Shown here: positions 10,441 through 23,300 of the stretch, piece after piece
Layout: each line of letters begins with the position of its first letter
Numbering within the stretch: the stretch's first letter is position 1
Source of the DNA: Archilochus colubris
Lineage: Eukaryota; Chordata; Aves; Apodiformes; Trochilidae
Direction: 5' to 3'
Length of the DNA: 64,000 nucleotides
NCBI GenBank assembly: GCA_023079485.1
Contig: CM041092.1
Span: 2,799,127-2,863,126 of the forward strand
Program-made: the position numbers and the translations under genes
The notes under the pieces: model-generated
The model's input: only the letters and a program-made list of their open reading frames with translations
Databases searched by the model: none
Told to the model about the DNA's origin: nothing

Positions 10441-13094
10441 TAACACAGTTAACAAAATGATGCTTGACCCACCCCCTGCCATGAAAAAAAAAAAGAAGCA
10501 CAGCAGAAATAAGTTCAAATTTCCTTCCCTAGAGGTAATCCTTCTTATTTGGAAGCCTTACATATGTACAACACCCATTCATCCTGGATTTAGTTTTCTG
10601 AAAGTCGGGTGCAGTCTGGTGGTTACAAAGCCCCATTGGAATTAGTTTCAGACTAAACAAATTAGATGTGTAAAACACACCTGGCTCTTATCTAGCCAAC
10701 AGCTAAACCTTGGACTATGAGAACTAAATAAAACCCAGGAGCCATTTCCTGGCCACTATGTGAGATTTTTGGTTAAGTTTATTATTAAACCTTGGTGTCT
10801 GTTTCTTAATTACCCCAAGGTCCGTGGATTCATTCTGTTGTATGAAATTGAATATAAATTGTTTACCAGACTTAAAGGGGGCAAGGAGATTATCCACTTT
10901 CTTATTTTTAATATTTCTCTTTCCTATCTGCTCTAACTGGACAGCAATTTCAAGCAACAGTTCTGGGAAAACACATGGAGATCAGCCTGGGAATGTTGTA
11001 AGGTAAGGGATGGGTGGTGATGCCTGGATGTCTGGCTGCTCTTTCTGCTGAGGAGCTCTGCATCCTTCATGGCTGGAAATTAGCCTGTTGTAACCATTTT
11101 CAGCCTGGTTTAGTTTGGCAATCTATCCTTGTTTCTAAAGGTGTCTACAATTATTTGACTACAGAAAATATTTACTTTTCTAAAGGGCAGCTTAACCTTT
11201 GTTTAAATTTGAGGTGAGCGAAAGGTCATTGTAATTATTTGCTGGATTATTTGTGTCACATCTGAGTTACTATGAAGGCTGAACATGCATTGCCCTTTAT
11301 TAGGAAACTGCTTAACAAAACCCAATATAACCACGTTTTGCATCCAGCAGATATTTTATTGAAGCAATGGCTTGTACAGGAAAATTTTGCCTCTCTGACA
11401 ACCTTTCAAGTTAGCAGAAGGCTTTCCCAGGGGATGGGGTGGAGATGTGGCAGCTATGGCTGCTTTAGTTTAAATATCTTGTAGCCAAATAATATCTTGC
11501 AGCTTGGAAAAGGGGAAATTGGAGTTAAATATGTCCTGGTGAAGAGCTGCAGAGTGTAGAATTTGCAATACTGGCGGGGGTTTTATTGCAAAGGTGGGAA
11601 CATCACACTGCTGGTAAGAAAACCTTCATTTGCCATAACTTTCCCAAAATGTCACTTTACTGTAACTCTCTTGAGAGGTAAGGAAGAAGAAAGATGCAAT
11701 ATGGCTGTAAATTAGAATTGCAAGTTACAGATTTACCAGTGGGAGCATTTATCTGCCTTGCAGAAGGCTCTTGATGGCTGCAGGAGGCAGCTCCATCATT
11801 GATGACAGGATGGGTGGCTGTGGCTGGCTCCTCCACCAGGACAGATGTCATTTCCAGATTGAAAGCCCAAAATCACCCTCCAATTTTGTTGCTATTGCTT
11901 CCTTTCTGGCCTAATGCATAGGACTTGTGAGATGTTACATTTCATAAATAGAGCTTCCACCTTGACCAGAAGTTGTGATCCGGTGAATAATGAATTGCTA
12001 ATCAGCTCATTTGAGACAAAACCTCCAATGCCCTTGCTATAGAAATTGTGTTTTAAATAGAGGGAGCAAAGTTTTAGGTACCCTTAGATTGGTATGTCTG
12101 ATTGAAGACTGAAAAGTTTCACTTTATGGTGCTCAAAAAAGTCTTCAGGAGCAGAAACCCCACTATGAATGCACAAGCAGCATAAGAGTCAGCGTTCAGT
12201 AATACAAGTTACATTGTGATGATGTAAAAAGGAAATTGGTTGAAAAGGTAAAATGTGTTTCAGCAGGTACCAAAGAAGGAAAAAATTAGATCCTTTTCAA
12301 GGTGCAAGTCTTGCTTGCATAAGTAACATGCTGCTCTGCAGAGAACCACGGAGATGCAGTTGGGATTATCTGCCCTCCAGGCTATTTAAATGTTCCCTCC
12401 AGGGAAGAATATGAGATTCAAGCAAGTCAAAAAATAAACTAAAATTAGGTCAAGGCAGGGGGATGATTCCTCTGTTAGCTGGGAACATGCCATTTAATGT
12501 TGGATGCTGAGTGACCAAAACTCCACATCCCCAGCAGGAGCCTGGCTATTCCAGTAGTATAGAGAGATGCTCTGAGGAGCAGGGTGTACATAGAGCCCAA
12601 GCTCTAATTTAAAGTCAAGAAACTTTGCTTGAGTTTGGTACTTGGAAACTATCCCAAGAGCAGCTTCTTGTGCTAGAATGTGTGTAAATAATCAGCACCT
12701 CCCAGGCTACTCCCATGATAAAGTGTTGTAGCTGGGAAGGGTTCCTGCTTCAGCACATCACTCAGATGGTTTTATAGCAGCATGGCAAAGCAGCAAATAT
12801 ATATGGGTCTGAGAGTGTTTGATACATGGGGTATCCAGAGCATGGTTGGTTTGGTTTTTTGTTTTTTTTTTGTAGTTGTGTATATTTATGGTCACTCAGT
12901 AAAGGAGCAGTGACCCTGTGCTAGATGAACAAAATGTACTTCAGATAGAGGAGCACAAGTAGAATGACTTTGACAGCAAAGCCACTTGGGAGTGCTTGAG
13001 TTGCTACACAAGTAGAAGAGACAATTGGGCTGGGAAAACCTTCCCTAAAAGATCAGCCTGGCCACCAAAATAAGCTGCTCTATTGAGTCAGTCA
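10441..13094. other. Unique non-coding DNA
   Basis: No gene, RNA gene or transposon recognised. Open frames of 60-70 codons occur on both strands but none has recognisable protein features. A short G/T-rich tract lies near 12845-12880. Confidence 0.55.
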
Positions 13095-13312
13095 AATCAT
13101 GGAATCATAGAATCAGCTGGGTTGTAAGGGACTTCAGAGATCATCAAGTCCAACCCTTGATCCACTTCAGCTGTGGTTCCCAGCCCCTGGCACTGAGTGC
13201 CACATCAGTCTCCTCTTAAAAACCTCCAGGGATGGAGAATCCACCACCTCTTTTCAGTAAAGAATTCCTTGCCTCACCCAACAAGTTCCTTTTAAAAACA
13301 TCCAATTAAACA
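13095..13312 (-). mobile_element. CR1 LINE fragment, minus strand
   Basis: The reverse-complemented CR1 3' end begins with 'aatcatagaatcagctgggt' (tail plus the conserved 3' block) and runs through 'atcatcaagtccaacccttg', 'gcactgagtgccacatc' and 'ggagaatccaccacctc' to the 'aagaattcctt' region. Only about 220 bases remain. It is one of two minus-oriented CR1 pieces in the window. The inner boundary is approximate. Confidence 0.88.
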
Positions 13313-16300
13313 AAAGATCAAAGAGGTGGCAGAGGTGGTAGGAGACAACCAGAACCTGGAGAGGATTGCACAGACCTTGAAGAGTCAGGTGAGAGTTTTC
13401 CTTCCTGGAAATACCAACATGAGCACAGGGAGGGAAGAGCAAAGACATCTCTGCCCAACCTCAGAGTGTTCAGTGCCACAAAGGTTTGCTTTGGCCAAGG
13501 TCCACCCTGGGGAAGGCTTGGGCTGGTGTTGCTCCTCAACTTTGTTGTTCTGCACATAACGTTTCAGGGACCCACCTGGCAGTGATGCTGATTTTTTATC
13601 CCGACTCTGAGGATCAAGTCAGGTTAAAACCACCAAAGGCTTTAAAAACCTTTTGTTTGTTGTTGTTGTTTGCATTTTCAGAAGAACTGCCTGCAAGACA
13701 GAGGTCTCAGAGCAGAAGTCATCTGGTAAAAATCCTGGGGAGTGTTGTTAACCCTCGGTGTGCATTGGGAGAGCTGTCAGTCTTCCAGCGATGCTGTTCT
13801 TGCTAGGAAATCATAATTTATGGAGGTCAGCAGGTTAATGGGCTGGGCTATGTGCTACCAATTGGTAGACATAAAATATATTTAGTCCTGTGACATACCT
13901 AAAAGGTTTTCAATAGAAGGAGGCTTACAATAAAACGTGTGATGAGGCACTGGATTACTTTTCTCCCAGACTTCTCTTTGCTTTCAAAGAGAAAGATAAC
14001 ATTTGAAATCACAAAAAAGCTGGGTAGTTGTTATGTTGCAGATGTGCCTTTTATAGTTTAATATTTTTACCCAAACAGTTGGGAACCTAAGCAGACATGA
14101 TGTAGAGCAATTTAAAATTAATAGAGCACTTCAAATTTTTAGGAGCACTTTAAGTGAGAAGTGATCTTGGGTTTGGGCAGGCTCAGTGGAGAAAGATGTA
14201 AAATTATGAAAGAGCTTCAGATATGCAAGAACATATTGGTATAAAGCAAGCACTAATATAGCAGACTAAGACAGAGCAAATTATTTTTAAAATGCATGAA
14301 AACAAAGCTTTAAACAGCAGAATTTGTCTCACTGCATAGTTTCAGTATATTTGCTTGGCTTCCATTATTCTGTTATTTTAAAACTCAGATGTAACAAAGA
14401 TTCTCTGAGGACAACATTGAGAATAAATTCCACTCTTGTCTTGTTGGGTTTTGGTTGGGATTTTGTTTGGCTGGGTTTTTTAGTTGCTTTTTTTCTTTGA
14501 TTATTTGTGGTGTGGTTTGGTTTTGGTTTATTTTAATTATTATACTCTCACCAGTGAGAAAGAAATGAAGAATTGGAAAATTTCTCAGCTTGTTGGAGTC
14601 TGCTGGGATGCCCATGAACATTCTCTGGAGGGACCACATCCTTGTGGCAGGTGGGAGAAGGGAAATCTCTGGGGCTGGAGGTTCCCTGTTGGTGGCCAGG
14701 GCAGAAGATGCCCATGTGAACTCAAGGAAAAATCTCCCTGGTTATGGGTATGCTTTTCATATACCATGGATGGTTTTATCTACAGCACGTCCATGGAGCA
14801 TTTGATTAAGATGGACCTGCATGACTGTTTTAATTAGTCCCATTATCAGCTTTTCTGTCCAGATGAGTTATTTCAGGAAAAACATCCATTATGGGCTTGC
14901 AGAAACCCAGGAGCATCCATCTCCTCTCATGCATTTGGGGTATGAGAGACAGATCCTACAGCCCAACCAGCCAAGAAAAAAAAATATCCCCTCAGTTTCA
15001 CCAACTGCAGGGTTTTTTTCCAGTGCTTTCTTTACCAAGAATACATTTCCTTACCTCCCATAAAAACATGACCCTCACTTCCAGCACACTAACACGATAC
15101 AAATGATATTGTTATTTTTCAAAGCTATTGGTATAAATCTTTAGTGGGTTTGAAGCATTCCTCTACCAACTGGAGCACAGAACAAGTATCTGGCTACAAA
15201 GAGTTTGGGCACTTTAAGATTTTTAGTGCATGGGAAGGATCAGGTAGCTCTGACAAGTCCATCCCAAATAAGTTCATTGCTGCACTATTCCTGTGAGTGA
15301 TTTAGACAGAAACCAAATAGTTAGATTCATATTCTTTTTTATCTATTTATATTTTATTTCTGTATACCAAATACCCTCACATAATTAAACAAAATGTAAT
15401 ATGTGTCTTTCAGTGCTTTTTTCTATCAATTTATAGGGTTTACTATTCTGACATATGCTTTTAATGTTATAAAATAATGTGTTTTGTGACACTGCATCCA
15501 TGTTCTTATCCCATGGGACAGGACTTCTTGCAAACATGATAAGGAAAAAAGTAATCCCTCCCTCAAAGCCCTGTTTGCTCTGCATTTATTGCAGTTACCT
15601 AGATCATCACGTAGCGGAGTTTTTCAGTGTCTCTCTGCCCATACAGACCCTCATGTCTACCTCACAGAAAAAAAAAGTGTTTATTTTAGTAGGGGTGTAG
15701 GCAACAATGTTTTGGACAAGTAACATACAACCTATTAAAATTTAATAGAGAATATGTTAGGGGTTTTAGTTTAGTTGGGGTTTTTTTTCCCTCACTTTTT
15801 TAAGCTATCCCATGTATTTTTATATATGTGGTAAGATTTTTATGAGCTAAACTCTAGTGCATAATTTGGAAAAATCTATATGAAATTACAAAGAATGTTT
15901 CCCAAAGTGTTTTGGTTTATACATGCATTATAGACATATAATCTCACTTGTGCCCATTTTCTTATTTATATTAAAAAATGATGAGAAGATTTTTCAGAGC
16001 AAATTCACTTTCTTTTATTGTTACAAACTTCAGTTTGTAGCTAAAAAAAAAAAATAAATTAAAAAAAATGGAAGAGACTGGAGGGGTCCCCTGCCTTCTG
16101 TTAACTGGGCGGTACCCTGTTTCTCAAACTTCACATGTTCCCCCATCACATTCCTTGGAATTCCTGACTTTTCCCCATTTCCTTTACTCCAAAGTGAGCT
16201 GGGGGAAGACTGTGGAAAACCCTAAAACAAGTTCAGTCTTTAGCTGGGCTGTAAACCCTGGCTCTCTCTTTTCATTCCAGCACCAAACTGGGGCTAGCGG

Positions 16301-16439
16301 GAGCTCTGAAGGGGTCTAAAAAAAAAAGTAATTATTGCACTTGTCCTGTGCCTTCTGACATCAATTTCCTGACATAAAGGCAAGTTATTTAATAGTGATG
16401 GTTTATAACCCTAAACTACTACTAAATGAATGGAGGGGT
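13313..16439. other. Unique non-coding DNA
   Basis: No gene recognised. A G/T-rich stretch lies at about 14445-14535. Several 60-117-codon open frames lie on both strands near 13326-13806 and 14484-15106, none with recognisable domains. Confidence 0.55.
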
Positions 16440-17760
16440 GGGGAAATAATCAACTTTTGAGGGCTGTCTTCTTGAGTTTGCGTGATAAGGCTCCGGCCCT
16501 GGGACTGGACCAAGGAAAACTGAAATAAGGATTAACTGAGAATAGCAAAGGCAAATTTACAGAAACCACAGAAGGAGTTCCTGAGCACAGCCCAGATAAC
16601 AAAAATATTATCAACGTTGTTTACAGTGAAGTCAGTCAGTTTATTAGTTGGAGTGCTTCATTATGGAGCAAAGATGCCAATGATAGTCTCCTAGTCAAAA
16701 TAAACAGGCATAAAGTGTTCCACATACACAGTTTGGAGAGAACAGTTACTTTGCTATTTATTTAATAATTGACCATAAATGGAGTCAAAGTGCAAAGGAA
16801 AAAAAAAAAATCCTAAAAAAAAGCAGCACACTAAGGGCTTTTTGAAAGATTGATAAATAATGTGGAATCTCAATTAGGCTTTAGAAGGAATGCAGATATT
16901 AAAAATTTGGTCAAGAATCTAATTAGCTGGAGGTAATTAAACAGTCTCACACGGGGTCATTAATCTTTTCCACAGACCTTTGATGTTTTGCACACTGTCT
17001 TCTAGTCATTAATAAAATTCATAACACTCCTCTTTGTGGTGTTTTATCATCGTGTTTTTCTCTGTAAGAGCATAGAGCAAGTGTCATTGTATCACAAGGG
17101 CCTTACTTTAGTTAATTTCTTTTTTTCTGCTTGTTAGACTTAACTCTTTCTTGAACAAAACGATACCAATCAAAGCCAGAAGTTTTAAGACAGGTTTTAT
17201 AACCCTGATGTGGCATCATCCCCTTTCAAAATCTGACCATCAGGAAATAAACCAAATGTTTCTGGTGCAACATTAGACTTTTTTTTTTTTCTTTTCAAAT
17301 TTATTTCATCTGTCCAGTCTTTAAAATTCCAAGCTGGTTCATCTATTAATCATATCCATTTTAGAAAATTAGAGGGGTTTATTTTGCTTGCTTTCTTTAC
17401 CTTGGGTTTCTCTTGAAAGTCCCTTGGCAGCGTAACCTGGGCCGTGCGGTTAATTTTAGTGGCATTACCAGAGAGCTCTCGAGGACAGGGCTGTGATAGA
17501 AGTGAGGAATAATTATGAAAAAAGAACTGAGCAAAATGGAAATGTGTTGAACGTGACTGATTTTATGTACAGTCTCAAAAAGGGAGCAGTACAGTACTTC
17601 AATAATGCATTATCCTGACAGATTTCAAAGACAAACCGTGTTCAAGAATCGCTGAATTTAAAAGGCAAGGAAGCTGCAAAGAAAGCCTTTGGAAGATGGA
17701 AAGATTTGATTTTTGTTACAAATATTAACATATATACCTATATAGTGTGTGTATGATGTG
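16440..17760. promoter_or_regulatory. Candidate conserved non-coding regulatory cluster
   Basis: I cannot measure conservation, so this is an inference from texture. The region is low in simple repeats and rich in short homeodomain-type sites: TAATTAG at 16920-16926, GTAATTAAA near 16933-16941, and TCATTAAT at 17006-17013 and again at 16957-16964. It keeps scattered CpGs at 17430-17650 (for example 'ccgtgcgg', 'ctcgag', 'gaacgtgac'), which are otherwise rare here. No open frame or splice structure explains it. It could be an enhancer cluster of a developmental gene outside the window, or ordinary AT-rich DNA. Confidence 0.3.
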
Positions 17761-19939
17761 TATTTATGGGTGTTTGTGTTGTGAGCTGTTCTGTTGAGTT
17801 GCACGAGTCAGTTTAGAGAGATGCAAATATGGTTTTTAATGAAACATTTGTGTCTGCACGGTGACATTTTAGGCAAGTGGATTTCTGGAAATGGCAAATC
17901 TGTTGTTTCATAGAAGTGTTTGTAGGTTTTGTGTCTTGGTCTGAACTGTTTCAGGTGTTTGCTTGTCTGTGGGAATAACATGTTGAGTCATTATAGGATG
18001 GTGAAGCTGAGCTCGTACTGTACAAGGCTTCAGGTGGAGGATTCTGCTACAAAGCTGAATTGCATTACCTGCTGTGAGATGCATAAAATCATCACCTTCC
18101 CTTTTTCCCCAATGAGTTAAGACATGTAAAATGGTCTTTAAATACTGGGATAGATGGGAACGATTAAAAATGTTGATAGGGATTATTTTTGTGGGTTATT
18201 TTTTTTTTTATGACTGATTTACACAGCTGAAATATAGCTGATTTCTGCCTAAAAAAGCTGGATGGTCCTATCTGCTTTTTTACAAAGAAATCCCACTTGA
18301 TAACATTTCAGGAGTAAGATGAGTTAATGAGAGAGAGGAATGAAAATATCTTAGAGGATGTGGTTATCCAGAATAATCAGATTCTGAACTTGGGAAGTGT
18401 TGTTCTCTTCGGTTTGTGTGTTCTGCCCTTGCACGTTTCTCTGATAAATCTCTGACACTACTCCAAGTTACTACTTCTTGCTGCATTTTCTATTAAGTTC
18501 ACATCCAAAAGGCAGTATAAATCTGTATGAACCAGAAAAATAAAATAAAAAAAAAAAAAATAGAATGCATAACTACAAGGCTTTAGCTAAAAAAAAAATA
18601 CAATTTCTTTCTTGGTTGAATTTTGAGTATAGGATTTGATGTGTCATTTTCTTGGAGGAAGGAAGTGATATCAATTATTTTATTGCCATATTACTAGGCA
18701 AGAATGTTTCCTCTAAAAATATCAAAGCCAACTGTGTAGTATTTTGCAGCATGATCTACTCAAAAGTAAATGGGAGATGGACAGCAAGGATTGTTCTCTT
18801 TTGTGTTTACTTGTAATTTATAAGCAAGTTCTGATAGTGGTTTTTTTTTTCTTCCAAAAAATTAATGAAAGGATTTTTTATAAGTTTTATTCAGATTGAA
18901 AAACTATTTCTTACTGACTTAAGACTATTGTTATGGCTGGGAAATTGATAGAATGATATCTTCACAGGATGTAATGGTGAAAACTGAGTTGCTAAAACAG
19001 CTTTAACTTTTTTTGTTTTGGGTTGGTTTTTTTTATGTTTTGTGTCTTTTTCTTTTATTATTCCTTAATGCTCATGCATTTTCAGAGACTAATTAACTTT
19101 TCAATAAGAAATACACCTATAGTGGTTTAACCTAGCTTTTTTTTCACAATAATAACCACCCACTAACCTCAGGAGTTCCACCAGAAAAACAAGGGAGACG
19201 TGATGATATCTCTGTTACTTCCAAAGAAATTAAAAATAAAACCCCACAACAAAGTCAAGCAGACTTTTGAGGCTGGGTTCAGTTTGTTAACATCATAAAA
19301 TACACTACAGAAGCCTGAATCTTACTTTAAAAATATTCCTTTTAGTGATAGATTTTAAGTAAATTGCAGATGCCAGCCTGTGACCTTTTTTCAAAGTGAT
19401 GATAATGAGATCCATAGGTGATTTAGCCTGCTTAATAATAATGAGATTGATACAAGGAGCTCTCACATTGGCAACAATTTGATAATTGTCTGAGCAGGAA
19501 GAACTAGCCCTCCCTGGTGGTTTGAAAACATAGCTGAGGTTTGAAAAGCTGTACAGAGCTCTTATTTAATCTGAGCAATTCTGTAATGGTGTGAAAAGGT
19601 AAGTGTTTTTGATTTAGTGATGTCTGTATTTCAAGAGACAAGATGTTGATGATAAAGAAGAAAAAAAAAAGGCAAAAGATGAATGGCTGGTTTCTGGAGA
19701 CATCTTTTGGCTTAATATCTAACACCATGTATGTCTGTGTGCATTTCTCTCAGTTTTCCCACTAGTAAAATAGAATACTAATTAGATTTTGATTACAGTC
19801 TGTTTTTAAAGCGTGGAAGGCAGGCTCACATTTGGCTATTAAGAATCAATGTAATAGCTGGACACAGTCCTTAGAATCTGATGTGCTGTCAGGGCTGATC
19901 AGCTGGAAGGAAAAGATGTACATATCACAAATGTAGGAG
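17761..19939. other. Unique AT-rich non-coding DNA
   Basis: No gene or transposon recognised. There are frequent A and T homopolymers (18548-18560, 18841-18850, 19661-19671), with no open frame above about 75 codons. Confidence 0.55.
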
Positions 19940-20341
19940 TTTTTCTTCTTTTTCTTTTCTTTTCTTTTCTTTTCTTTTCTTTTCTTTTCTTTTCTTTTCT
20001 TTTCTTTTCTTTTCTTTTCTTTTCTTTTCTTTTCTTTTCTTTTCTGTTCTGTTCTTTTCTTTTCTGTTCTTTTCTTTTCTGTTCTTTTCTTTTCCCTCTT
20101 CTCTTCTCTTCTCTTCTCTTCTCTTCTCTTCTCTTCTCTTCTCTTCTCTTCTCTTCTCTTCTCTTCTCTTCTCTTCTCTTCTCTTCTCTTCTCTTCTCTT
20201 CTCTTCTCTTCTCTTCTCTTCTCTTCTCTTCTCTCTTCTCTCCTTTCTCCTCTCTCCTTTCTCCTCTCTCCTTTCTCCTCTCTCTTTTCTCCTCTCTCTT
20301 TTCTCTTTTCTCTCTTTCCCCTTCCTGTTTCCCCTTTCCTC
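19940..20341. repeat. Compound polypyrimidine microsatellite (TTTTC/CTCTT/14-bp)
   Basis: A 400-bp tract that is almost purely C/T on the plus strand and A/G on the minus. Three arrays abut: TTTTC repeats at about 19950-20045, a short part with TGTTC variants at 20046-20095, then about 27 CTCTT units at 20096-20230, then at least four units of the 14-mer TCTCCTTTCTCCTC from 20239 with T-for-C variants. Bases 20082-20326 contain no purine. Long homopurine-homopyrimidine mirror-like DNA of this kind can form triplex (H-DNA) and is prone to length change. The minus-strand open frames over it (Arg-Glu-Lys repeats) are translated microsatellite and not genes. Confidence 0.97.
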
Positions 20342-23300
20342 AAAATTACCTGGGAACTTTCTGGTGATGAAAAATGAACCCAGTGAAACATTTCTTTGGA
20401 CTTTCTGAGGAAATGTGACAGGCTTTGGTATGTTCATGGCTTAAGGGTTAAGAGGTGAAGATAAAATTCTCTGGTGTACTTCCCACAGAGTTTTGTACAG
20501 AGGTTTGTATTGTAGGGCACTGGGGTTTACCTATAAACACCTGTCAAGATCAGTGTTGAAACATGGCATTCAACCCAGAAGAGTCCAGGGATGACCCTGA
20601 ATTCTGGTTTGGATGGCTCTGAATTTGGTTTGTAAGTGAAGATGCTGCAGGTAACCCTGCTCCATCACCTGGGTGCCCTGCTGGACCTCTGACCAAGTCC
20701 TCACCACTCTGTTGGCCAGAAGATATCATTGAATTTGATGGATGGAGAAGAAAAATCACCTTTCTGCTTATTTAGATATTGCAATTATGGTTTTAGGCTA
20801 TAGTTAGGAGAATGTATATGAGGAAAAGTACTTATACAACCCAGGGTACCCATAGATTGCACTCATAATGCCAGTGCACTGGCAAAATGTATCAAATCCC
20901 TGAGCATGGATGCAATTTTTAGTACTTAAAATCCATTTTCGATACTGTGCTTCGAGTTTAAACTAGTTTTAGGGTGACAAAATGTAATCTCAAGAGAAGT
21001 GCTGTTGAATTTACATTTATCAGTGTGAAACTGATCAGTTTAGACTGCAGTCCAAAATGCTGAAGGCATTTCTTTTCTAGACGTGGGCTGTAGCAGACAT
21101 CCTTTAACTTTAGGGAGAAATGTTTTAAAAGAAAAACCAGACAACAACACTGAGAAGCTTTTTATGCACTGTCCTTATAAATATGTGATTATTTGTGCAT
21201 TTATAGCATTTAGCTCTTAGACACTGTGCACGCTGGCTGTAAAAAAAAATAATAATTATCCAAGGGATTAAATAATTAGAATCTTCATGTAATATTGATT
21301 TTTAAAGAAATGCATTGTCTAACAACACCCTGATGTGAACCAAGTCTCCTACTTTAAAAAGCAAGCAGTAACTCAAGAATGGGAGTTAAAAACCTTGAAG
21401 TTTATCTGCCAAGCCTAGAAATATCTCTCAGGGTGTCCATCAGATTGCCTGGAATATTTCCTGGCACTCGTTGTAACCTTTCCCAGACTCAGTGGGGTGA
21501 ATTTTTCTGTATTCCTACGTGGAAGTTGGCTCTGAAAACTGAGTAGACAAAGGTGTAAATCTTTTGAGGTTCAGTGCCACCTTCCAGCTCCCCAGATGAC
21601 CATTGGGTCATCCCACCCCCAGCTGGGCTGAGAGGAAATGGGTGGCTCTGGTTTTTCCTCTTCTTCTTCTTTCCTCTGGGCTACTTCTGCTAGGAAAGGG
21701 CAAATATTGGGGTATTTGCATAGGGGCAAGAGTAGAAGGCAGACTAAAGCTGCCTTTTAATGCTGCCTTTCCTTTGTAAATGTAGTTATAAAAATTGGAC
21801 TAAAGAGGGCAGGAGATCCTCTATTTAAAAAAGAAAGGCAAGCAAGTGGATAGTAAAACTCCACGGGGAAACAATAATATATATTTCAGTATATAATAAA
21901 GTGATTTATTTTCAATAAAATCTGTAAAACTGCTTTAGTTACTTTGACACCTTGATTAACTGGAGTTTCAAAGATATTTGTGTGTGTGTGAACCTTCTTC
22001 ATCCCAACAGTTCCAAAGACTTTATTGCATCTGCTATTGAATATGTATGTTTTAAAAGCATTTGCTACACTGTAGTTTTACTGGATGTCAGGGACAAAAT
22101 AGATTAATATTAGACCTCAGCCAGAAAGCATTTCTGTGGCAGCACATGAAATGGAGCACTCTTCACTGCTGATGCTAACCCTGACTTATTTCTCAGGATG
22201 CTTTATCCAGAGCCACGGGATGGATTTATTCCCTCTAAAATCACTGATTAGCATTAGAAAATCCACCCCCTAAAAAAGTTTGCAGCCATTGAGGAAATTT
22301 CAGGCCTTGCTGTACCAGGAATAAAGGATCAATGGAGCCAGGATAGGTTGTGTCTGTACAGTCAGAGGAGACTTCCTATGATCTCTACATTAGAGAGTGC
22401 AAAACTTCAATTTTTTTTTTAATAAAAAAAGGGAAAAGAGGTTACACTGCACCCTGCAAAGCTCCCAGAGTTTTGCTGAAGCCTTTTGGAGACTTGCAGA
22501 AGTTTTTGGTACCTTCCCTGCAAGTTACTTCACACCCAAAGGACAGATGGGGACCAACAGCAAATCTTTTCTTCTCCTATAGACTCAGGCACAGAGGGGA
22601 AAATTTACATCAGGAGGATATCCTAGCATTGAGAAAGTCTGCTTTGTATTTTTTTTTTCTTTCTTTAACACATGCAGTCTCTGTGGGAGCCTGTAGCTCA
22701 GCAAGGGTGGAGGAGGTTGTGGGAAATGCTTTTTTCCTGCCTTTTCCCTGCCTGGAATGAGGGGTAGCTGGGGTGCAGACCTTATTTCTCCCATCCTTGG
22801 GCAGGATGCAAGTGGCAGAGATGTGGGAGATGCAGGAATCACCCTGCCAGGATGGGTTTTTCCAGCCTTGTTTGTGCCTTTCCCTCTATTCCAGGATATG
22901 TAGAGCATCTATCCTTGCAGTATGCCATTACCACTCCCCCAGCTAACCATTAGATAGACTTTTTTCTGGGAGGATGATCACAAACCAGCCTGGGGGGGGC
23001 TTAGCTGGGACATGGCCCCACCAGAAGTTGAGTTGCTTGATCCCAGTGCTGAAATAATACAGGATCTTTCCAGGAATTTTCTGGTGCTGGTTATGAGCAA
23101 GTCACACCCTGGCATGGGTTTGACTTCTGGATCTAAATGCAGTTCTATTTTGAGGAATTTTTTTCCATCTCTGTGTATTTGCATTGATTATTTTACTGGG
23201 AAAAAAAAAAAAAGAAAAGAAAAAAATGTAAAAGTAAAAGTAGGAGCTGGATTAATTTTTTGTAAAAAACCACTTCATTTCTATGTGTTGCCTATATATT

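Noticed and set aside
19846..20437. Two long minus-strand open frames (181 and 170 codons) rich in Arg, Glu and Lys
   Set aside because: They are translations of the purine strand of the microsatellite tract, which lacks stop codons for compositional reasons.
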